Numbered from the stretch's first letter, positions 10,883 through 19,541 are shown. The stretch: 64,000 nt of DNA from G965216905 sp965216905 (GCA_965216905.1 OZ244213.1:372001-436000); one strand, 5' to 3'. The notes: generated by a model from the sequence alone, not told the origin. Program-made: numbers and translations.

Positions 10883-10888
10883 AGGCTA
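10883..10888 (-). promoter_or_regulatory. -10 box of leaderless hom-thrC transcript
   Basis: TAGCCT on the minus strand ends six bases before the hom ATG. Transcription would start at or beside the start codon. No Shine-Dalgarno sequence is present. Confidence 0.45.
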
Positions 10889-11009
10889 CCGGCTCGACAG
10901 TCGAGGGCAGCGCCGCCAGGACAGGGGGAAGGACCGGGTGCCGGGATCGGATGCGGAACTCCGGGGCGCCGTGCGTGTCGGGCCGGGTGATCCGGCGACA
11001 TGGGGTGCG

Positions 11010-11081
11010 TGCTCCCGGCAGGATTCGAACCTGCGCACCTGGCTCCGGAGGCCAGCGCTCTATCCCCTGAGCTACGGGAGC
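11010..11081 (-). tRNA. tRNA-Arg (anticodon CCG)
   Basis: A full cloverleaf reads on the minus strand. The acceptor stem GCTCCCG pairs with CGGGAGC, with A as discriminator. The D-arm has GAGC pairing. The anticodon stem CTGGC/GCCAG encloses CTCCGGA, giving CCG. The T-arm is GCAGG-TTCGAAT-CCTGC. CCA is not encoded. It reads the CGG codon, which is common in this GC-rich DNA. Confidence 0.96.
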
Positions 11082-11090
11082 GGGTTCGCG

Positions 11091-11117
11091 ATTGTAGACC
11101 CCCCGGTCGATGCCCAA
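11091..11117 (-). promoter_or_regulatory. Probable tRNA-Arg promoter
   Basis: On the minus strand TTGGGC (11117-11112) and TACAAT (11096-11091) are 15 bases apart. The -10 ends ten bases before the mature tRNA 5' end. Confidence 0.5.
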
Positions 11118-11132
11118 CCCCGCCGCCGGGGC

Positions 11133-11921
11133 TCAGCCCGCCTTCTTCGACTTCTCCTTGGTGGCCTCGACACTGGCCTTCAACGCGTCGAGCAGATCCA
11201 CCACCTTGGCCGGTTCGGGCTGGGACGGGGTGACGATCTCCTGCCCCTCCATCTTCATCTTGGCCAGTTCCTCGATGCGCTCCCTGGTCGAGTCCTGGTA
11301 CTCGTCCGCGTCGAAGCTCCGGGTCAGGTTGTCGATGAGCATCGTGGCCATCTGCACCTCCTCGGGGCGCAGCTCGAGGTCGGCGTCGAGCTCCTCGAAC
11401 TCGGCGGTGCGGATCTCGTCCGGCCAGTGCATCGTCTCCATGACGAGCACCCCGTCTTTGGGACGCACGGCGGCGAGGTATTGCTTCTCCCGCAACGCCA
11501 CCTTGGCGATACCCACCCGTCCCGATTCCTCCAACGCCTCGAGCAGGATCCGATAAGCCTTGGCGCCGGTCTTCTCCGGCGCCAGGTAATAGGAGGACTT
11601 GTACAGGATGGGGTCGATCTCGTCCTCTTCGACGAACTGAACGACGTCGACCAGGCGGCTTCTCTCACCGGCGGCGGCCGCGGCCAACTCCTCGTCCTCG
11701 AACACGACGAAGGTGCCCTTCTCCACCTCGAAGCCACGCACGATGTCGTCCCACGGGACCTCCTCGCCGTCGGCCTCGGCGACGCGCTTGTACTTGATCG
11801 CGGAATGGTCGCCCTTCCGGAGCATCTTGAACTTCGGCGTCCGATCCTCGGTGGCGGCATACAGTGCCACCGGGATGGTGACCAAGCCGAACGAGATGGC
11901 GCCCTTCCACATGCTGCGCAT
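11133..11921 (-). CDS. ku: Ku DNA end-binding protein
   Basis: The 262-residue protein starts MRSMWKGAISFGLVTIPV, the classical start of bacterial Ku. It is a homodimeric ring that binds broken DNA ends and recruits the ligase in non-homologous end joining. The core beta-barrel covers about residues 1-240, followed by a short Lys-rich tail. The ligase gene ends 27 bases upstream on the same strand, so the two form a repair pair. TATTCT ends seven bases before ATG 11921, which favours this start and suggests that ku also has its own leaderless transcript. Confidence 0.95.
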   Translation of the reverse strand: MRSMWKGAISFGLVTIPVALYAATEDRTPKFKMLRKGDHSAIKYKRVAEADGEEVPWDDIVRGFEVEKGTFVVFEDEELAAAAAGERSRLVDVVQFVEEDEIDPILYKSSYYLAPEKTGAKAYRILLEALEESGRVGIAKVALREKQYLAAVRPKDGVLVMETMHWPDEIRTAEFEELDADLELRPEEVQMATMLIDNLTRSFDADEYQDSTRERIEELAKMKMEGQEIVTPSQPEPAKVVDLLDALKASVEATKEKSKKAG

Positions 11922-11928
11922 GGGTCCG

Positions 11929-11934
11929 AGAATA
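11929..11934 (-). promoter_or_regulatory. -10 box before ku
   Basis: TATTCT on the minus strand ends seven bases before the ku ATG, in the 27-base gap after the ligase gene. It would give a leaderless ku transcript. Confidence 0.4.
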
Positions 11935-11948
11935 CGCCGTTCCCGGAT

Positions 11949-12890
11949 TCAGCGAAGCTCTGCGGACCAGGTGACCTCCTCGGGAGGGACATCGGAGGCG
12001 CCCTTGAAGACCGGAGCACGCAAGCGCCCATCCGGCGTCACCTCCTTGTACTCGACCCGGATCACGATGCCCGGCTGCACCCAGACTGCACCTCGGGGAA
12101 TCGAGCCGGTGTCTGCGAAGGGAGAGACAGAGGATTGCAGCTCACGCATCGCCCAGTGCATGGCCTCGAGGTCGGAATGGGTGAAACCGCTGCCGACTGC
12201 ACCGACGAACCGAAGCGCCCCGTCGTCGTCGCGCAGGCCGATGAGCACCGAGCCGAAACGATCGAGCCGAGCCCCCTCGCCGGGGAGGAACCCGCCGACC
12301 ACCGCGTTCATCGTCCGGCGCCGGGTGATCTTCCGCCAATCGGCTGAGCGCTGGCCCGGCCGGTACAACGATCCGAATCGCTTGGCGACCATTCCCTCCA
12401 GACCACGTTCGTGGATTGCGTCCCAGAGGGAGAGGCCCTCTCCCCGGATCGGCCGGCTCGCCACCAGCGTCCCCAGATCCAACGACTCGAGCCGCGCTCG
12501 CCGGCGTTCGTACGGCTCGTCGACGACGAGACGCTCGTCGGCCAGGAGATCGAAGACGACCACGGTGGCCGGGTGACGGGCTGCGCGTTCGCGAGCGGCG
12601 GTCCCGTACAGGCCGTTGCGTTGTTGCAGTCGATGGAAGGACGGCACCCCATCGTCGTCGAATACCACGATCTCCCCGTCGAGCACCAGCGACCTCGTCT
12701 CGCGGGGTCCCTCGATCTCGGGGAACGTGTCCGTCAGGTCGTTGCCGCGCCGGCTCCGCAACCGGACCATGCCCTCCTCGGAGTGAACCAGGACCCGGTA
12801 GCCGTCCCACTTGACCTCGAACCACCAGTCCGGATCATCGAAGGCATGCGGCCACGACGTTGCCAGCATCGGGCGCAGATCCGGGATCAT
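11949..12890 (-). CDS. ATP-dependent DNA ligase, LigD/LigC ligase domain
   Basis: This 313-residue ligase seals DNA nicks using ATP and is the likely partner of Ku. The nucleotidyltransferase lysine is Lys27 in EVKWDGYR. The other motifs follow in order: DGEIVVFD, EGMVAKR and WRKITRR. An OB-fold domain ends the protein. It has neither the primase-polymerase nor the phosphoesterase domain of full LigD, so it is a stand-alone ligase module, and those functions would have to come from elsewhere. It sits directly upstream of ku and 33 bases after the YqeY-like gene. Confidence 0.93.
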   Translation of the reverse strand: MIPDLRPMLATSWPHAFDDPDWWFEVKWDGYRVLVHSEEGMVRLRSRRGNDLTDTFPEIEGPRETRSLVLDGEIVVFDDDGVPSFHRLQQRNGLYGTAARERAARHPATVVVFDLLADERLVVDEPYERRRARLESLDLGTLVASRPIRGEGLSLWDAIHERGLEGMVAKRFGSLYRPGQRSADWRKITRRRTMNAVVGGFLPGEGARLDRFGSVLIGLRDDDGALRFVGAVGSGFTHSDLEAMHWAMRELQSSVSPFADTGSIPRGAVWVQPGIVIRVEYKEVTPDGRLRAPVFKGASDVPPEEVTWSAELR

Positions 12891-12923
12891 CCCTCCGTTC
12901 CTCGGCGCCGGCCGGGACGACGC

Positions 12924-13382
12924 TCAGGCGCCCAACGCCTCGCGGACCAGCTGATTGACCAACCGACCGTCCACCCCGTCGAAGGCCTTCATGATCGTCC
13001 CGATCACTCGACCAACCGCCTTGGGATCGCCGGCGACACCGAGGTCGGCGATGGTTCGCTCGACCAGCGCACGCGTCTCGGTTGCGCTCCGGGTGGTCCC
13101 CGCCCACCGCTCCAGGTACTTGATCTCGAACTCGAGCTGTGAGGCGAGGTCGCTCCCGCCCTCTCCCAGGCTCCGGTACTCGTCGAGCGCCTTCTGCATC
13201 TTCTTGCGGTACGCGCCGATCACCACTTCGTAGACGTCATCGTTGACCTCGCCTTCGAAGCCGGGAGCCGTCTTGACGATGCCCACCTCGGATTCGATCT
13301 GACGGATCACGTCGCGGCGGCGCTTGTCGCCCGCCCGCATCGCATCGGTCAACTCCGCCTTCAGCTCTTGTTGGATCGTCAT
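12924..13382 (-). CDS. GatB/YqeY-domain protein
   Basis: The 152-residue protein is mostly helical and matches the YqeY family: TIQQELKAELTDAMRAGDK at the start, a RDVIRQIESEV helix and a C-terminal GRVIGTIMKAFDGVDGRLV segment. The domain is related to the tRNA-contacting tail of GatB amidotransferase, but the role of free-standing YqeY is not settled. The ATG at 13382 overlaps the stop of the upstream GDPD gene by ATGA, so the two are coupled. Confidence 0.85.
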   Translation of the reverse strand: MTIQQELKAELTDAMRAGDKRRRDVIRQIESEVGIVKTAPGFEGEVNDDVYEVVIGAYRKKMQKALDEYRSLGEGGSDLASQLEFEIKYLERWAGTTRSATETRALVERTIADLGVAGDPKAVGRVIGTIMKAFDGVDGRLVNQLVREALGA

Positions 13383-14074
13383 CGGATTCCCTCCAGTACG
13401 GCAACCATTGAACCCGGATCGTCGGTCACGATCACGTCTACTCCCCAATCGGCCAGCCGTCGAGCAACTTCCGGCTCGTTGACCGTCCATGCCACCACGG
13501 CGATACCGCGCGCATGGGCCTCGCCGACCGCACCGGCTTCGATACAGTCGAACCGCGGGGCGACCACGGCGTGCCCGCGGGCCTCGGCATGGTCGAAGGC
13601 TTCGGACATCGAGATGGCGGCCTCGAAGAGGATGCCGGTCGCGACGTCCGGACGCTCGTTGCGAATGGTATCGACATCCGGCCAGTAGAAGCTGGTTATC
13701 ACATCCCCGGGACGGGCCATCTCGGCAACTTCGATGGGCAACTCGGCCGAGAAGCCCGGGGTGGCGGGAAAGTTCTTGAGTTCGAGGTCGAAGCTGCGAT
13801 CGGGAAACGCGGCCAGCACCTCGGTGAGGGTCGGGACCCGATGTCGCCCCTCCACCAGCGCGGTGCCGAGTTGCTTCCAGGTGGTCTCGGCCAGGTGATA
13901 TCCGGCCACCGTGTCGTCATGGGAGAGGACCAACACCCCGTCGACGGTGCGCCGGACGTCGATCTCGACCATGCCGGTGACGCCCAGCGCGGCGCCGATC
14001 CCCGCCATTGTGTTGTCTGGGTGCTCGGTCGGCCACCCTCGGTGACCGGCGACCAGAGGTGCGGAAAAAATCAC
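13379..14074 (-). CDS. Glycerophosphodiester phosphodiesterase
   Basis: This GDPD-family TIM barrel hydrolyses glycerophosphodiesters to glycerol-3-phosphate and an alcohol. Key motifs are AGHRG, PDNT, EIDVRRTVDGVLVLSHDD (metal-binding Glu and Asp, catalytic His) and LELK, ending with TVNEP and GVDVIVTDDP. No signal peptide is evident, so it is probably cytoplasmic. The start is uncertain. GTG 14074 leaves five residues before PLVAGHRG, while GTG 14128 would add 18 residues of no recognised kind; neither has a good Shine-Dalgarno site. It is coupled by ATGA to the YqeY-like gene. Confidence 0.85.
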   Translation of the reverse strand: MIFSAPLVAGHRGWPTEHPDNTMAGIGAALGVTGMVEIDVRRTVDGVLVLSHDDTVAGYHLAETTWKQLGTALVEGRHRVPTLTEVLAAFPDRSFDLELKNFPATPGFSAELPIEVAEMARPGDVITSFYWPDVDTIRNERPDVATGILFEAAISMSEAFDHAEARGHAVVAPRFDCIEAGAVGEAHARGIAVVAWTVNEPEVARRLADWGVDVIVTDDPGSMVAVLEGIR

Positions 14075-14204
14075 AGAGAATCCGTTGCGATGCTTCGACG
14101 GCGTGAGTAGCGTTTGCTCAGCAAGCACTTTCTGTCTGGTTCAGATGCGGACCAGCTCGTGAAAAGTAGCACAAGCCCCCTCCCCCGTCGAAGGATGAAA
14201 TTCT

Positions 14205-14474
14205 GTGCTGACCATCACCACCGAGTGGCGCCAGCTCGCCGCCTGTCGCGACTCCGACCCCACGCTGTTCTTCCCGATCGGAACCACCGGCCCGGCCGTC
14301 GACCAGATCGAGGCCGCCAAGGAGATCTGCTCCTCTTGCATGGCGCAAGAGGATTGCCTCCAGTACGCACTCGAGTCGAACCAGGAGGCCGGCGTCTGGG
14401 GAGGCTACGCCGAAGATGAGCGCCGCCGGCTGCGCAAGCGCTGGCTGGCCGAGAGGCGCCGCCGCGCCCTCTGA
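14205..14474 (+). CDS. WhiB-family iron-sulfur transcription factor (WhiB1-like)
   Basis: The 89-residue protein binds a 4Fe-4S cluster through Cys14, Cys42, Cys45 and Cys51. It carries the GVWGG turn (63-67) followed by a basic C-terminus (RRRLRKRW) that contacts DNA. The segment DPTLFFPIGTTGP before the cluster resembles WhiB1 of mycobacteria, a nitric-oxide-sensitive essential regulator. Family members act with the primary sigma factor. GTG at 14205 has AAGGATGA in front. The leader may be about 85 bases if TAGCGT at 14107-14112 is the -10. A strong hairpin follows at 14504-14538. Confidence 0.93.
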   Translation: MLTITTEWRQLAACRDSDPTLFFPIGTTGPAVDQIEAAKEICSSCMAQEDCLQYALESNQEAGVWGGYAEDERRRLRKRWLAERRRRAL

Positions 14475-14503
14475 CGCGGTCGCTCCGACCACCACCCGCT
14501 CTT

Positions 14504-14538
14504 GACGAATCCCGCCCCTCCCGAGGGCGGGATTCGTC
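14504..14538. terminator. Hairpin terminator between convergent genes
   Basis: A perfect 14-bp stem (14504-14517 with 14525-14538) and a 7-base loop lie between whiB and the convergent DUF3107 gene. No clear T-run follows on either strand, so it may work in both directions as a strong GC-rich hairpin. Confidence 0.75.
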
Positions 14539-14545
14539 GTCTCGG

Positions 14546-14770
14546 TCACGGACCGAAACCCACGTTCCGCCGATCCGAATCCGTCTCGATCTCCACGAAG
14601 CCGAGCCGCTCGCGGGGGATGCCGATCCGCCGGTGTTTGTCGTCCTCGAACCACAACAACGACGAATCTCCGGAGTAGGTCGACTCCACGGACTGCTCGA
14701 ATGCAGTGGCGTCCTCGACTTCCAGTTCGATGACCTTGTTGGTGTCGGCGATGCCGATCCGTACCTTCAC
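14546..14770 (-). CDS. DUF3107 small protein
   Basis: This 74-residue protein matches the actinobacterial DUF3107 family, with KVRIGIADTNKVIELEVED at the start and a C-terminal IPRERLGFVEIE. Function is unknown. The compact alternation suggests a small beta-rich fold. GTG at 14770 is selected because AGGAG lies about nine bases upstream and the family begins at this Val-Lys. It converges on whiB across the hairpin. Confidence 0.8.
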   Translation of the reverse strand: MKVRIGIADTNKVIELEVEDATAFEQSVESTYSGDSSLLWFEDDKHRRIGIPRERLGFVEIETDSDRRNVGFGP

Positions 14771-14834
14771 GGGCGAGGCTCCTGCGTTGCGAGAGGGGGA
14801 TCGTAGACCCCTTCTCATCGGCGGCCGCACCTCG

Positions 14835-14840
14835 TAGGCT
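14835..14840 (+). promoter_or_regulatory. -10 box of leaderless LysM-protein transcript
   Basis: TAGGCT ends seven bases before ATG 14848, and no Shine-Dalgarno site is present. Confidence 0.45.
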
Positions 14841-14847
14841 CGTCCTC

Positions 14848-15657
14848 ATGGGAGACGGAGCCGGTCGCCGGGGTAGGGACGTCGTCGCCACACTGGCGAT
14901 GATCGCCGTCCCGGCCGTCGCCATCCGGCTGTTGCATGGGATGGGATCCGACGCGCGTATCCGGATCGATCTCGGCGACCCACTCGGGTGGTTGGAGCGA
15001 ACGCAACCGATCGACGCCATCGCCGGGGTACTCCGTCTCGCCGGCCTGGCCATCGCCTACTACGTCCTCATCACCACGGTCGCATATCTGCTGGCGATCG
15101 CCTCCGGCAATCATGGCATCGTCCGATGGATCCGCCCGCTCACCATCCCCGCCCTGCGGCCGGTGGCCGACCGGCTGATCGCGGGGACGATCGCGGTGAG
15201 TGCCCTCGCCACCCCGCTGCTGGCATCTTCGGACATCGAATCCACAACCGCTCCGGCCGCCGTGTCCGCCCTCGGTGCCGACGTCTCGGATTCGTACGTC
15301 CCGCCCATGTACCGGATGACCGAACCGCACGAGGTGACCCGGCCGGTCGGCGATGGCTCCCCCGCCTTCGTCGGCCGCCCGACCACTCCCCCGCCCGATC
15401 CTCCCGAGAACACCCCCGAGCCCGCGCCGGAAGCCGAGGCGCCTCCGCCCAAGGTGCGAGCATCGACGGTGGTCGTCGAAGAAGGAGATCACCTGTGGTC
15501 GCTGGCGGCCGACGTCGTCGCCGCCGAACTCGGCCGACCCCCGGCCGACCATGAGATCGCCCCCTACTGGCGTCAGGTCGTGGAGCACAACCGAGCGAGC
15601 ATCCGGTCCGGCGACCCCGATGTGATCTACCCGGGCGAAGTCATCGAGCTGCCGTGA
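14848..15657 (+). CDS. Membrane protein with C-terminal LysM domain
   Basis: The 269-residue protein has three hydrophobic segments (about 12-29, 60-85 and 108-126). A Pro/Glu-rich linker (about 165-205) precedes one LysM domain (about 207-268; VEEGDHLWSLA...YPGEVIELP). LysM binds peptidoglycan or related glycans, so the C-terminus probably faces the cell wall. No catalytic domain is seen. A helper role in wall organisation is an inference. The stop overlaps the next start (GTGA), so YjbQ is coupled to it. Confidence 0.8.
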   Translation: MGDGAGRRGRDVVATLAMIAVPAVAIRLLHGMGSDARIRIDLGDPLGWLERTQPIDAIAGVLRLAGLAIAYYVLITTVAYLLAIASGNHGIVRWIRPLTIPALRPVADRLIAGTIAVSALATPLLASSDIESTTAPAAVSALGADVSDSYVPPMYRMTEPHEVTRPVGDGSPAFVGRPTTPPPDPPENTPEPAPEAEAPPPKVRASTVVVEEGDHLWSLAADVVAAELGRPPADHEIAPYWRQVVEHNRASIRSGDPDVIYPGEVIELP

Positions 15658-16073
15658 CCGGGAACGGTGGAACGATGCGCAGCGAGGAGTTCCGGGTCGA
15701 CACCGGCCAGAAGGTGGTGGACGTCACCGACATCGCCCGTCGGTTCGCCGCCGGCGCCGCCGATGGGCTGCTGCACGTCTTCGTACCGCATGCGACCTGT
15801 GGCGTCGCCATCCTCGAGACCGGCGCCGGCAGCGACGCCGACCTGGTGGATCTGCTGCAACTCGTCATCCCCCGAGACGATCGGTGGCGACACCGGCATG
15901 GCAGTCCGGGCCACGGCGCCGACCACGTCCTCCCGGCCATCGTTGCCCCGGCGATCACCGTGCCGGTCGTCGGCGGCCGGCTGACCCTGGGAACCTGGCA
16001 GTCCATCTGCCTGGTCGATCTCAACGTCGACAACCCGGTGCGAACCCTGCGGCTGTCGCTGATCGGGTCCTGA
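15654..16073 (+). CDS. YjbQ/UPF0047 family protein
   Basis: The 139-residue protein belongs to the YjbQ (secondary thiamine-phosphate synthase enzyme) family. It shows VPHATCGV followed by GSPGHGADH, the His-rich block that marks the family, and LGTWQSICLVDLN near the end. E. coli YjbQ has weak thiamine-phosphate synthase activity in vivo, but the true role is unclear. The start could be GTG 15654, overlapping the LysM gene, or ATG 15675 (MRSEEF). The second fits the family length better. Confidence 0.85.
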   Translation: MTGNGGTMRSEEFRVDTGQKVVDVTDIARRFAAGAADGLLHVFVPHATCGVAILETGAGSDADLVDLLQLVIPRDDRWRHRHGSPGHGADHVLPAIVAPAITVPVVGGRLTLGTWQSICLVDLNVDNPVRTLRLSLIGS

Positions 16074-16082
16074 CTCCCGACT

Positions 16083-17054
16083 TCAGACGTTCTCGCCGAG
16101 GAAGATCTCCGAGACGCTGCTGTCCATGAAGATCGCCTGGAGGGCTTCGGCGATGATGGGTGAGATCGACAAGAGCCGAACCGTGTCGAGTTCGAGCGCC
16201 GCCTGGGAGACCGGAAGGGTATTGGTGAGGATGAACTCGTCGATGGGAGCGTTCTTGATGCGGTCCACCGCCGGATCGGACAGAACCGCGTGGGTGGCGG
16301 CGATCCGGACGCTCAGCGCGTTCTGAGCCCTCACCAACTCGGCCGCGTTGCACATCGTTCCCGCGGTGTCCACGATGTCGTCGACGATCACCGCGTGGCG
16401 CCCTTCGACCTCACCCGACACTTCGAGCGCTTCCGACACGTTGTGGGCGTCCGGGTCTCGGCGCTTGTACACGAAGGCGACGGACCCGTCGAGCCGCCGG
16501 GCGTACCGTTCGGCCCGTTTCACCCCGCCCGCGTCGGGCGACACGACCGCGATCGGCCCGTCGATCGAGTCTCGGAGATAGTCGGCGATGATCGGCAACG
16601 CGGTGAGGTGGTCGAAGGGTTTCGAGACGAAACCCTGAAGCTGGCCGGTGTGCAAGTCGACCGACACCAGCCGATCGGCGCCCGCAGTCATGAAGAGATC
16701 CCCGACCAGACGAGCGGTGATCGGTTCCCTGGGGAGCACCTTCTTGTCCTGCCGGGAGTAGCCGTAGAAGGGCATCACCGCGGTGATGCGACGCGCCGAG
16801 GCGCGTCGGAGCGCGTCGATGATGATCAGCTGTTCGAAGATTGCATCGTTGATCGGCTGACTGTGACTCTGGATCACGAAGCAATCCGCGCCGCGGACAC
16901 TCTGGAGTGGTCGGGCGTACAGTTCACCGTTGGCAAAACGGGACCGATGCAGCTTGCCCAGCGGAACACCGAGCAGGTCGGCGACCTCTTCGGCGAGCGG
17001 GAGGTTGACCAGGCCTGAGAACAGCATGAGCCGGTTCCGACTGACGATGTCCAC
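16083..17054 (-). CDS. prs: Ribose-phosphate pyrophosphokinase
   Basis: This 323-residue enzyme makes PRPP from ribose-5-phosphate and ATP for nucleotide, His and Trp synthesis. Diagnostic blocks are FANGELYARP, SHSQPINDAI, PFYGYSRQDKK, the flexible loop, VSPDAGGVKRAER and the PRPP-binding AVIVDDIVDTAGTM. GTG at 17054 directly abuts the glmU stop (TGAGTG), so prs is translated right after glmU, the order also known in mycobacteria. Confidence 0.96.
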   Translation of the reverse strand: MDIVSRNRLMLFSGLVNLPLAEEVADLLGVPLGKLHRSRFANGELYARPLQSVRGADCFVIQSHSQPINDAIFEQLIIIDALRRASARRITAVMPFYGYSRQDKKVLPREPITARLVGDLFMTAGADRLVSVDLHTGQLQGFVSKPFDHLTALPIIADYLRDSIDGPIAVVSPDAGGVKRAERYARRLDGSVAFVYKRRDPDAHNVSEALEVSGEVEGRHAVIVDDIVDTAGTMCNAAELVRAQNALSVRIAATHAVLSDPAVDRIKNAPIDEFILTNTLPVSQAALELDTVRLLSISPIIAEALQAIFMDSSVSEIFLGENV

Positions 17055-18452
17055 TCAGCGACCCTCCTCGGCCCGTTTGGCACGATAGCGAGCGGCCCTC
17101 CGCTCCGCATAGCCCGGGACCGTGCGCTGCTGGGAACGCTCGACCGCCAGGTCGCCGGGGGCGACATCGTGGGTGATGGCCGAACCGGCTCCCGTCACCG
17201 CCCCGTCCCCGACGGTCACCGGGGCGACGAGCATCGTGTCCGAGCCGATGAAGGCCGCTTCCCCGATGATCGTTTGGTGCTTCTCGTAGCCGTCGTAGTT
17301 GCAGGTGATGGATCCGGCCCCGATATTGGCTCCCGCCCCGATTTCTGCGTCGCCCATGTAGGAGAGATGCGGCACCTTCGCCCCCGGACCCAGTGCGGTG
17401 TTCTTGGTCTCGACGAAGGTCCCTGCCTTCGAGCCGTCTCCGAGCCGCGTCCCCGGCCGAAGGGAGGCGAATGGCCCCACCTCGCAGTTCGACCCCACGT
17501 CGGCGCCGCGCAAGACCGAGTACCACACCCTGGACCCGTCCCCGATGGTGCTGTCGACGGCAAACACATCTGGGCCGACCACGGCCCCGGTTCCGACGCT
17601 CACCTTCCCCTCGAGATGGACCCCCGGATACAGCACGGCTCCGGCCTCGACGGTGCACCCTGCATCGATGTACACCCGGTCGGGATCCATCACCTGGACG
17701 CCGTCATCCATGAATCCCCGGAGGATTCGCTTTCGGAGCAACCCCGCTGCCTCGGCGAGCTGCCGCTGGCTGTTGACGCCGACGACGACGGACTCGTCCA
17801 CGAGCACGCCTTCGACCGGGAGTCCCCTGGCGACCGACGTTTCGACGACGTCGGGAAGGTAGAGCTCCCCCTGTGCATTGGCGGCGTCGAGGCCGGCCAC
17901 CGCCTCGGTGAGGGCGGCACCGGTGAACACGTACATGCCGGCATTGATCTCGGTGATGGTCCGCTGCTCGGCGTTTGCGTCCCGGTGTTCGACGATCCCG
18001 CGAACCGCACCGCCTTCGTCACGCACGATCCGTCCGTAGCCGGTCGGGTCGGAGGCGTGGGCGGTCAACAGCGTCATCTCCGAGCTCGTCGTCCGATGCA
18101 CCTCGGTGAGGGTGGTCAGCACGGCTCCGGTCACGAGCGGGGTATCACCGGGGACGACCAGAACCGAGTCGGCACCGAGGTCGCCGAGGGCGTCGAGGGC
18201 GACTTGGACGGCGTGACCGGTGCCGAGCTGTTCCGCCTGGAGGCACGTCTCGACGCCCTCACCCAGCAGCGGTCGGGTCACGTCGGCTCCGTGTCCGACC
18301 ACCACCATGATCCGGGCCGGTTCGGTTGCCCTGACCGCATCGAGTACCCACTGGATGATTGGGCGACCCGCCACCAGATGGGCGACCTTGGGCGTGTCCG
18401 ACCTCATGCGAGTACCCAGGCCGGCTGCCAGGACGATGGCGACGTGAGACAT
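17055..18452 (-). CDS. glmU: Bifunctional GlcN-1-P acetyltransferase / UDP-GlcNAc pyrophosphorylase
   Basis: The 465-residue enzyme makes UDP-GlcNAc for peptidoglycan. The N-terminal half is a nucleotidyltransferase (LAAGLGTRMRSDTPKVAH at residues 8-25). The C-terminal half is a left-handed beta helix of hexapeptide repeats (IGDGSRVW, VGSNCEVGPF, TRLGDGSKAG) with the acetyltransferase site, ending in a basic ERRAARYRAKRA tail. ATG 18452 is chosen because GGAG lies upstream and MSHVAIVLAAG is the family start. It is the first gene of glmU-prs, downstream of tRNA-Gln. Confidence 0.96.
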   Translation of the reverse strand: MSHVAIVLAAGLGTRMRSDTPKVAHLVAGRPIIQWVLDAVRATEPARIMVVVGHGADVTRPLLGEGVETCLQAEQLGTGHAVQVALDALGDLGADSVLVVPGDTPLVTGAVLTTLTEVHRTTSSEMTLLTAHASDPTGYGRIVRDEGGAVRGIVEHRDANAEQRTITEINAGMYVFTGAALTEAVAGLDAANAQGELYLPDVVETSVARGLPVEGVLVDESVVVGVNSQRQLAEAAGLLRKRILRGFMDDGVQVMDPDRVYIDAGCTVEAGAVLYPGVHLEGKVSVGTGAVVGPDVFAVDSTIGDGSRVWYSVLRGADVGSNCEVGPFASLRPGTRLGDGSKAGTFVETKNTALGPGAKVPHLSYMGDAEIGAGANIGAGSITCNYDGYEKHQTIIGEAAFIGSDTMLVAPVTVGDGAVTGAGSAITHDVAPGDLAVERSQQRTVPGYAERRAARYRAKRAEEGR

Positions 18453-18515
18453 GCGATCTCCGGGTTGAGGAACGATGGTCGAGCTGTGCTGGTTCGGTGC
18501 GATTCTCGGTTCCGG

Positions 18516-18587
18516 CTGGGGGGACAGGACTCGAACCCGTACTGACGGGACCAAAACCCGTAGTGCTGCCAGTTACACCACCCCCCA
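18516..18587 (-). tRNA. tRNA-Gln (anticodon TTG)
   Basis: The cloverleaf reads on the minus strand. Acceptor TGGGGGG pairs with CCCCCCA, discriminator G. The D-arm has GGTGTAACTGGCAGCAC. The anticodon stem ACGGG/CCCGT encloses TTTTGGT, giving TTG. The T-arm contains GGTTCGAGTCC with one G-T pair. A U1-A72 start is typical of tRNA-Gln. No CCA is encoded. It lies between ispE and glmU, as in related actinobacteria. Confidence 0.95.
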
Positions 18588-18692
18588 TCGGCGGGTGCCG
18601 CCCCCAGCTTAGGGAACCCTGGACCACGCCTTCCGGCCCCACGCCGTCGACCATCACGGTCGGCCGACAGGATCGACCCACACGGGAGCGTG

Positions 18693-19541
18693 TCAGGACC
18701 CGACCCGACCCGGACCGGTCGGACGGAGCGCCGCGCCGGCGGATGCCCGGGCGTCCTCGGGAACGGCCTCGGCTGCGGCCACCGCTTCCTCGACAGTCGG
18801 GAACCATCCGAACAGGGCGGGGCCGCTGCCCGACATCGCCACGGTCGTGCCCCATAGCCCGGCGAGGTCGGCGATCCAGTCGCCCAGTTCGGGACGCAGG
18901 CTCAGAGCGGCCGGTAGGAGATCGTTGCGGAAGGACTCACCTCGGAGCGCCGGCGGGAGATGCCGGTCGGGGTACTCCGCTCCACGGGGTCCGCCGATCT
19001 CGTCCCAGTGGCGATAGACCGCCGGGGTGGACAGCGGAAACGGTGGGACGGCGACCGACACCGCAAACCCTCGTATCGGCTGCTCCAACCGGGTGACCCG
19101 CTCTCCGTATCCCGCCATCGCCGCGCTGCCGCCGTCGAGGAGGTAGCGGATGTCGGCTCCCGTCTCGACCGCGGCCGCGTCGAGCCACGGTCGACGCCAC
19201 CCCGTCACCTCCGACACGGCCAGCAGGACGGCTGCGGCATCGCTGCTTCCACCACCCAGACCGGCGGCCTCGGGGATCCGCTTGTCGAGGATCACGCGGA
19301 GCCGGGGACGGGGGTGCCGTACGGCGGCGAGCACCTTCCACACCAGATTCGATCCGTCGTCGGGAACGACGTCCGATCCGATGACTTCGAGCTCGTCGTC
19401 CGCCGCCTCCTCGACATCGAGGAAGTCGCACCATTCGATGGTCTGGACGATCGAATGGATCGGGTGGTAGCCGGTGGCGTCGACCGGTCCGACCGCCAGG
19501 TGGAAGTTCAGCTTGGCCGGCGCCTCCCAGCGGTCACCCAT
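18693..19541 (-). CDS. ispE: 4-diphosphocytidyl-2-C-methylerythritol kinase
   Basis: This 282-residue GHMP kinase phosphorylates CDP-methylerythritol in the MEP isoprenoid pathway. The N-terminal WEAPAKLNFHLAVG, the ATP loop PEAAGLGGGSSDAA (residues 90-103) and the late SGSGPALFG block are all present. The ATG overlaps the rsmA stop by 8 bases, so ispE is the last gene of the chain tatD-rsmA-ispE. Confidence 0.95.
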   Translation of the reverse strand: MGDRWEAPAKLNFHLAVGPVDATGYHPIHSIVQTIEWCDFLDVEEAADDELEVIGSDVVPDDGSNLVWKVLAAVRHPRPRLRVILDKRIPEAAGLGGGSSDAAAVLLAVSEVTGWRRPWLDAAAVETGADIRYLLDGGSAAMAGYGERVTRLEQPIRGFAVSVAVPPFPLSTPAVYRHWDEIGGPRGAEYPDRHLPPALRGESFRNDLLPAALSLRPELGDWIADLAGLWGTTVAMSGSGPALFGWFPTVEEAVAAAEAVPEDARASAGAALRPTGPGRVGS

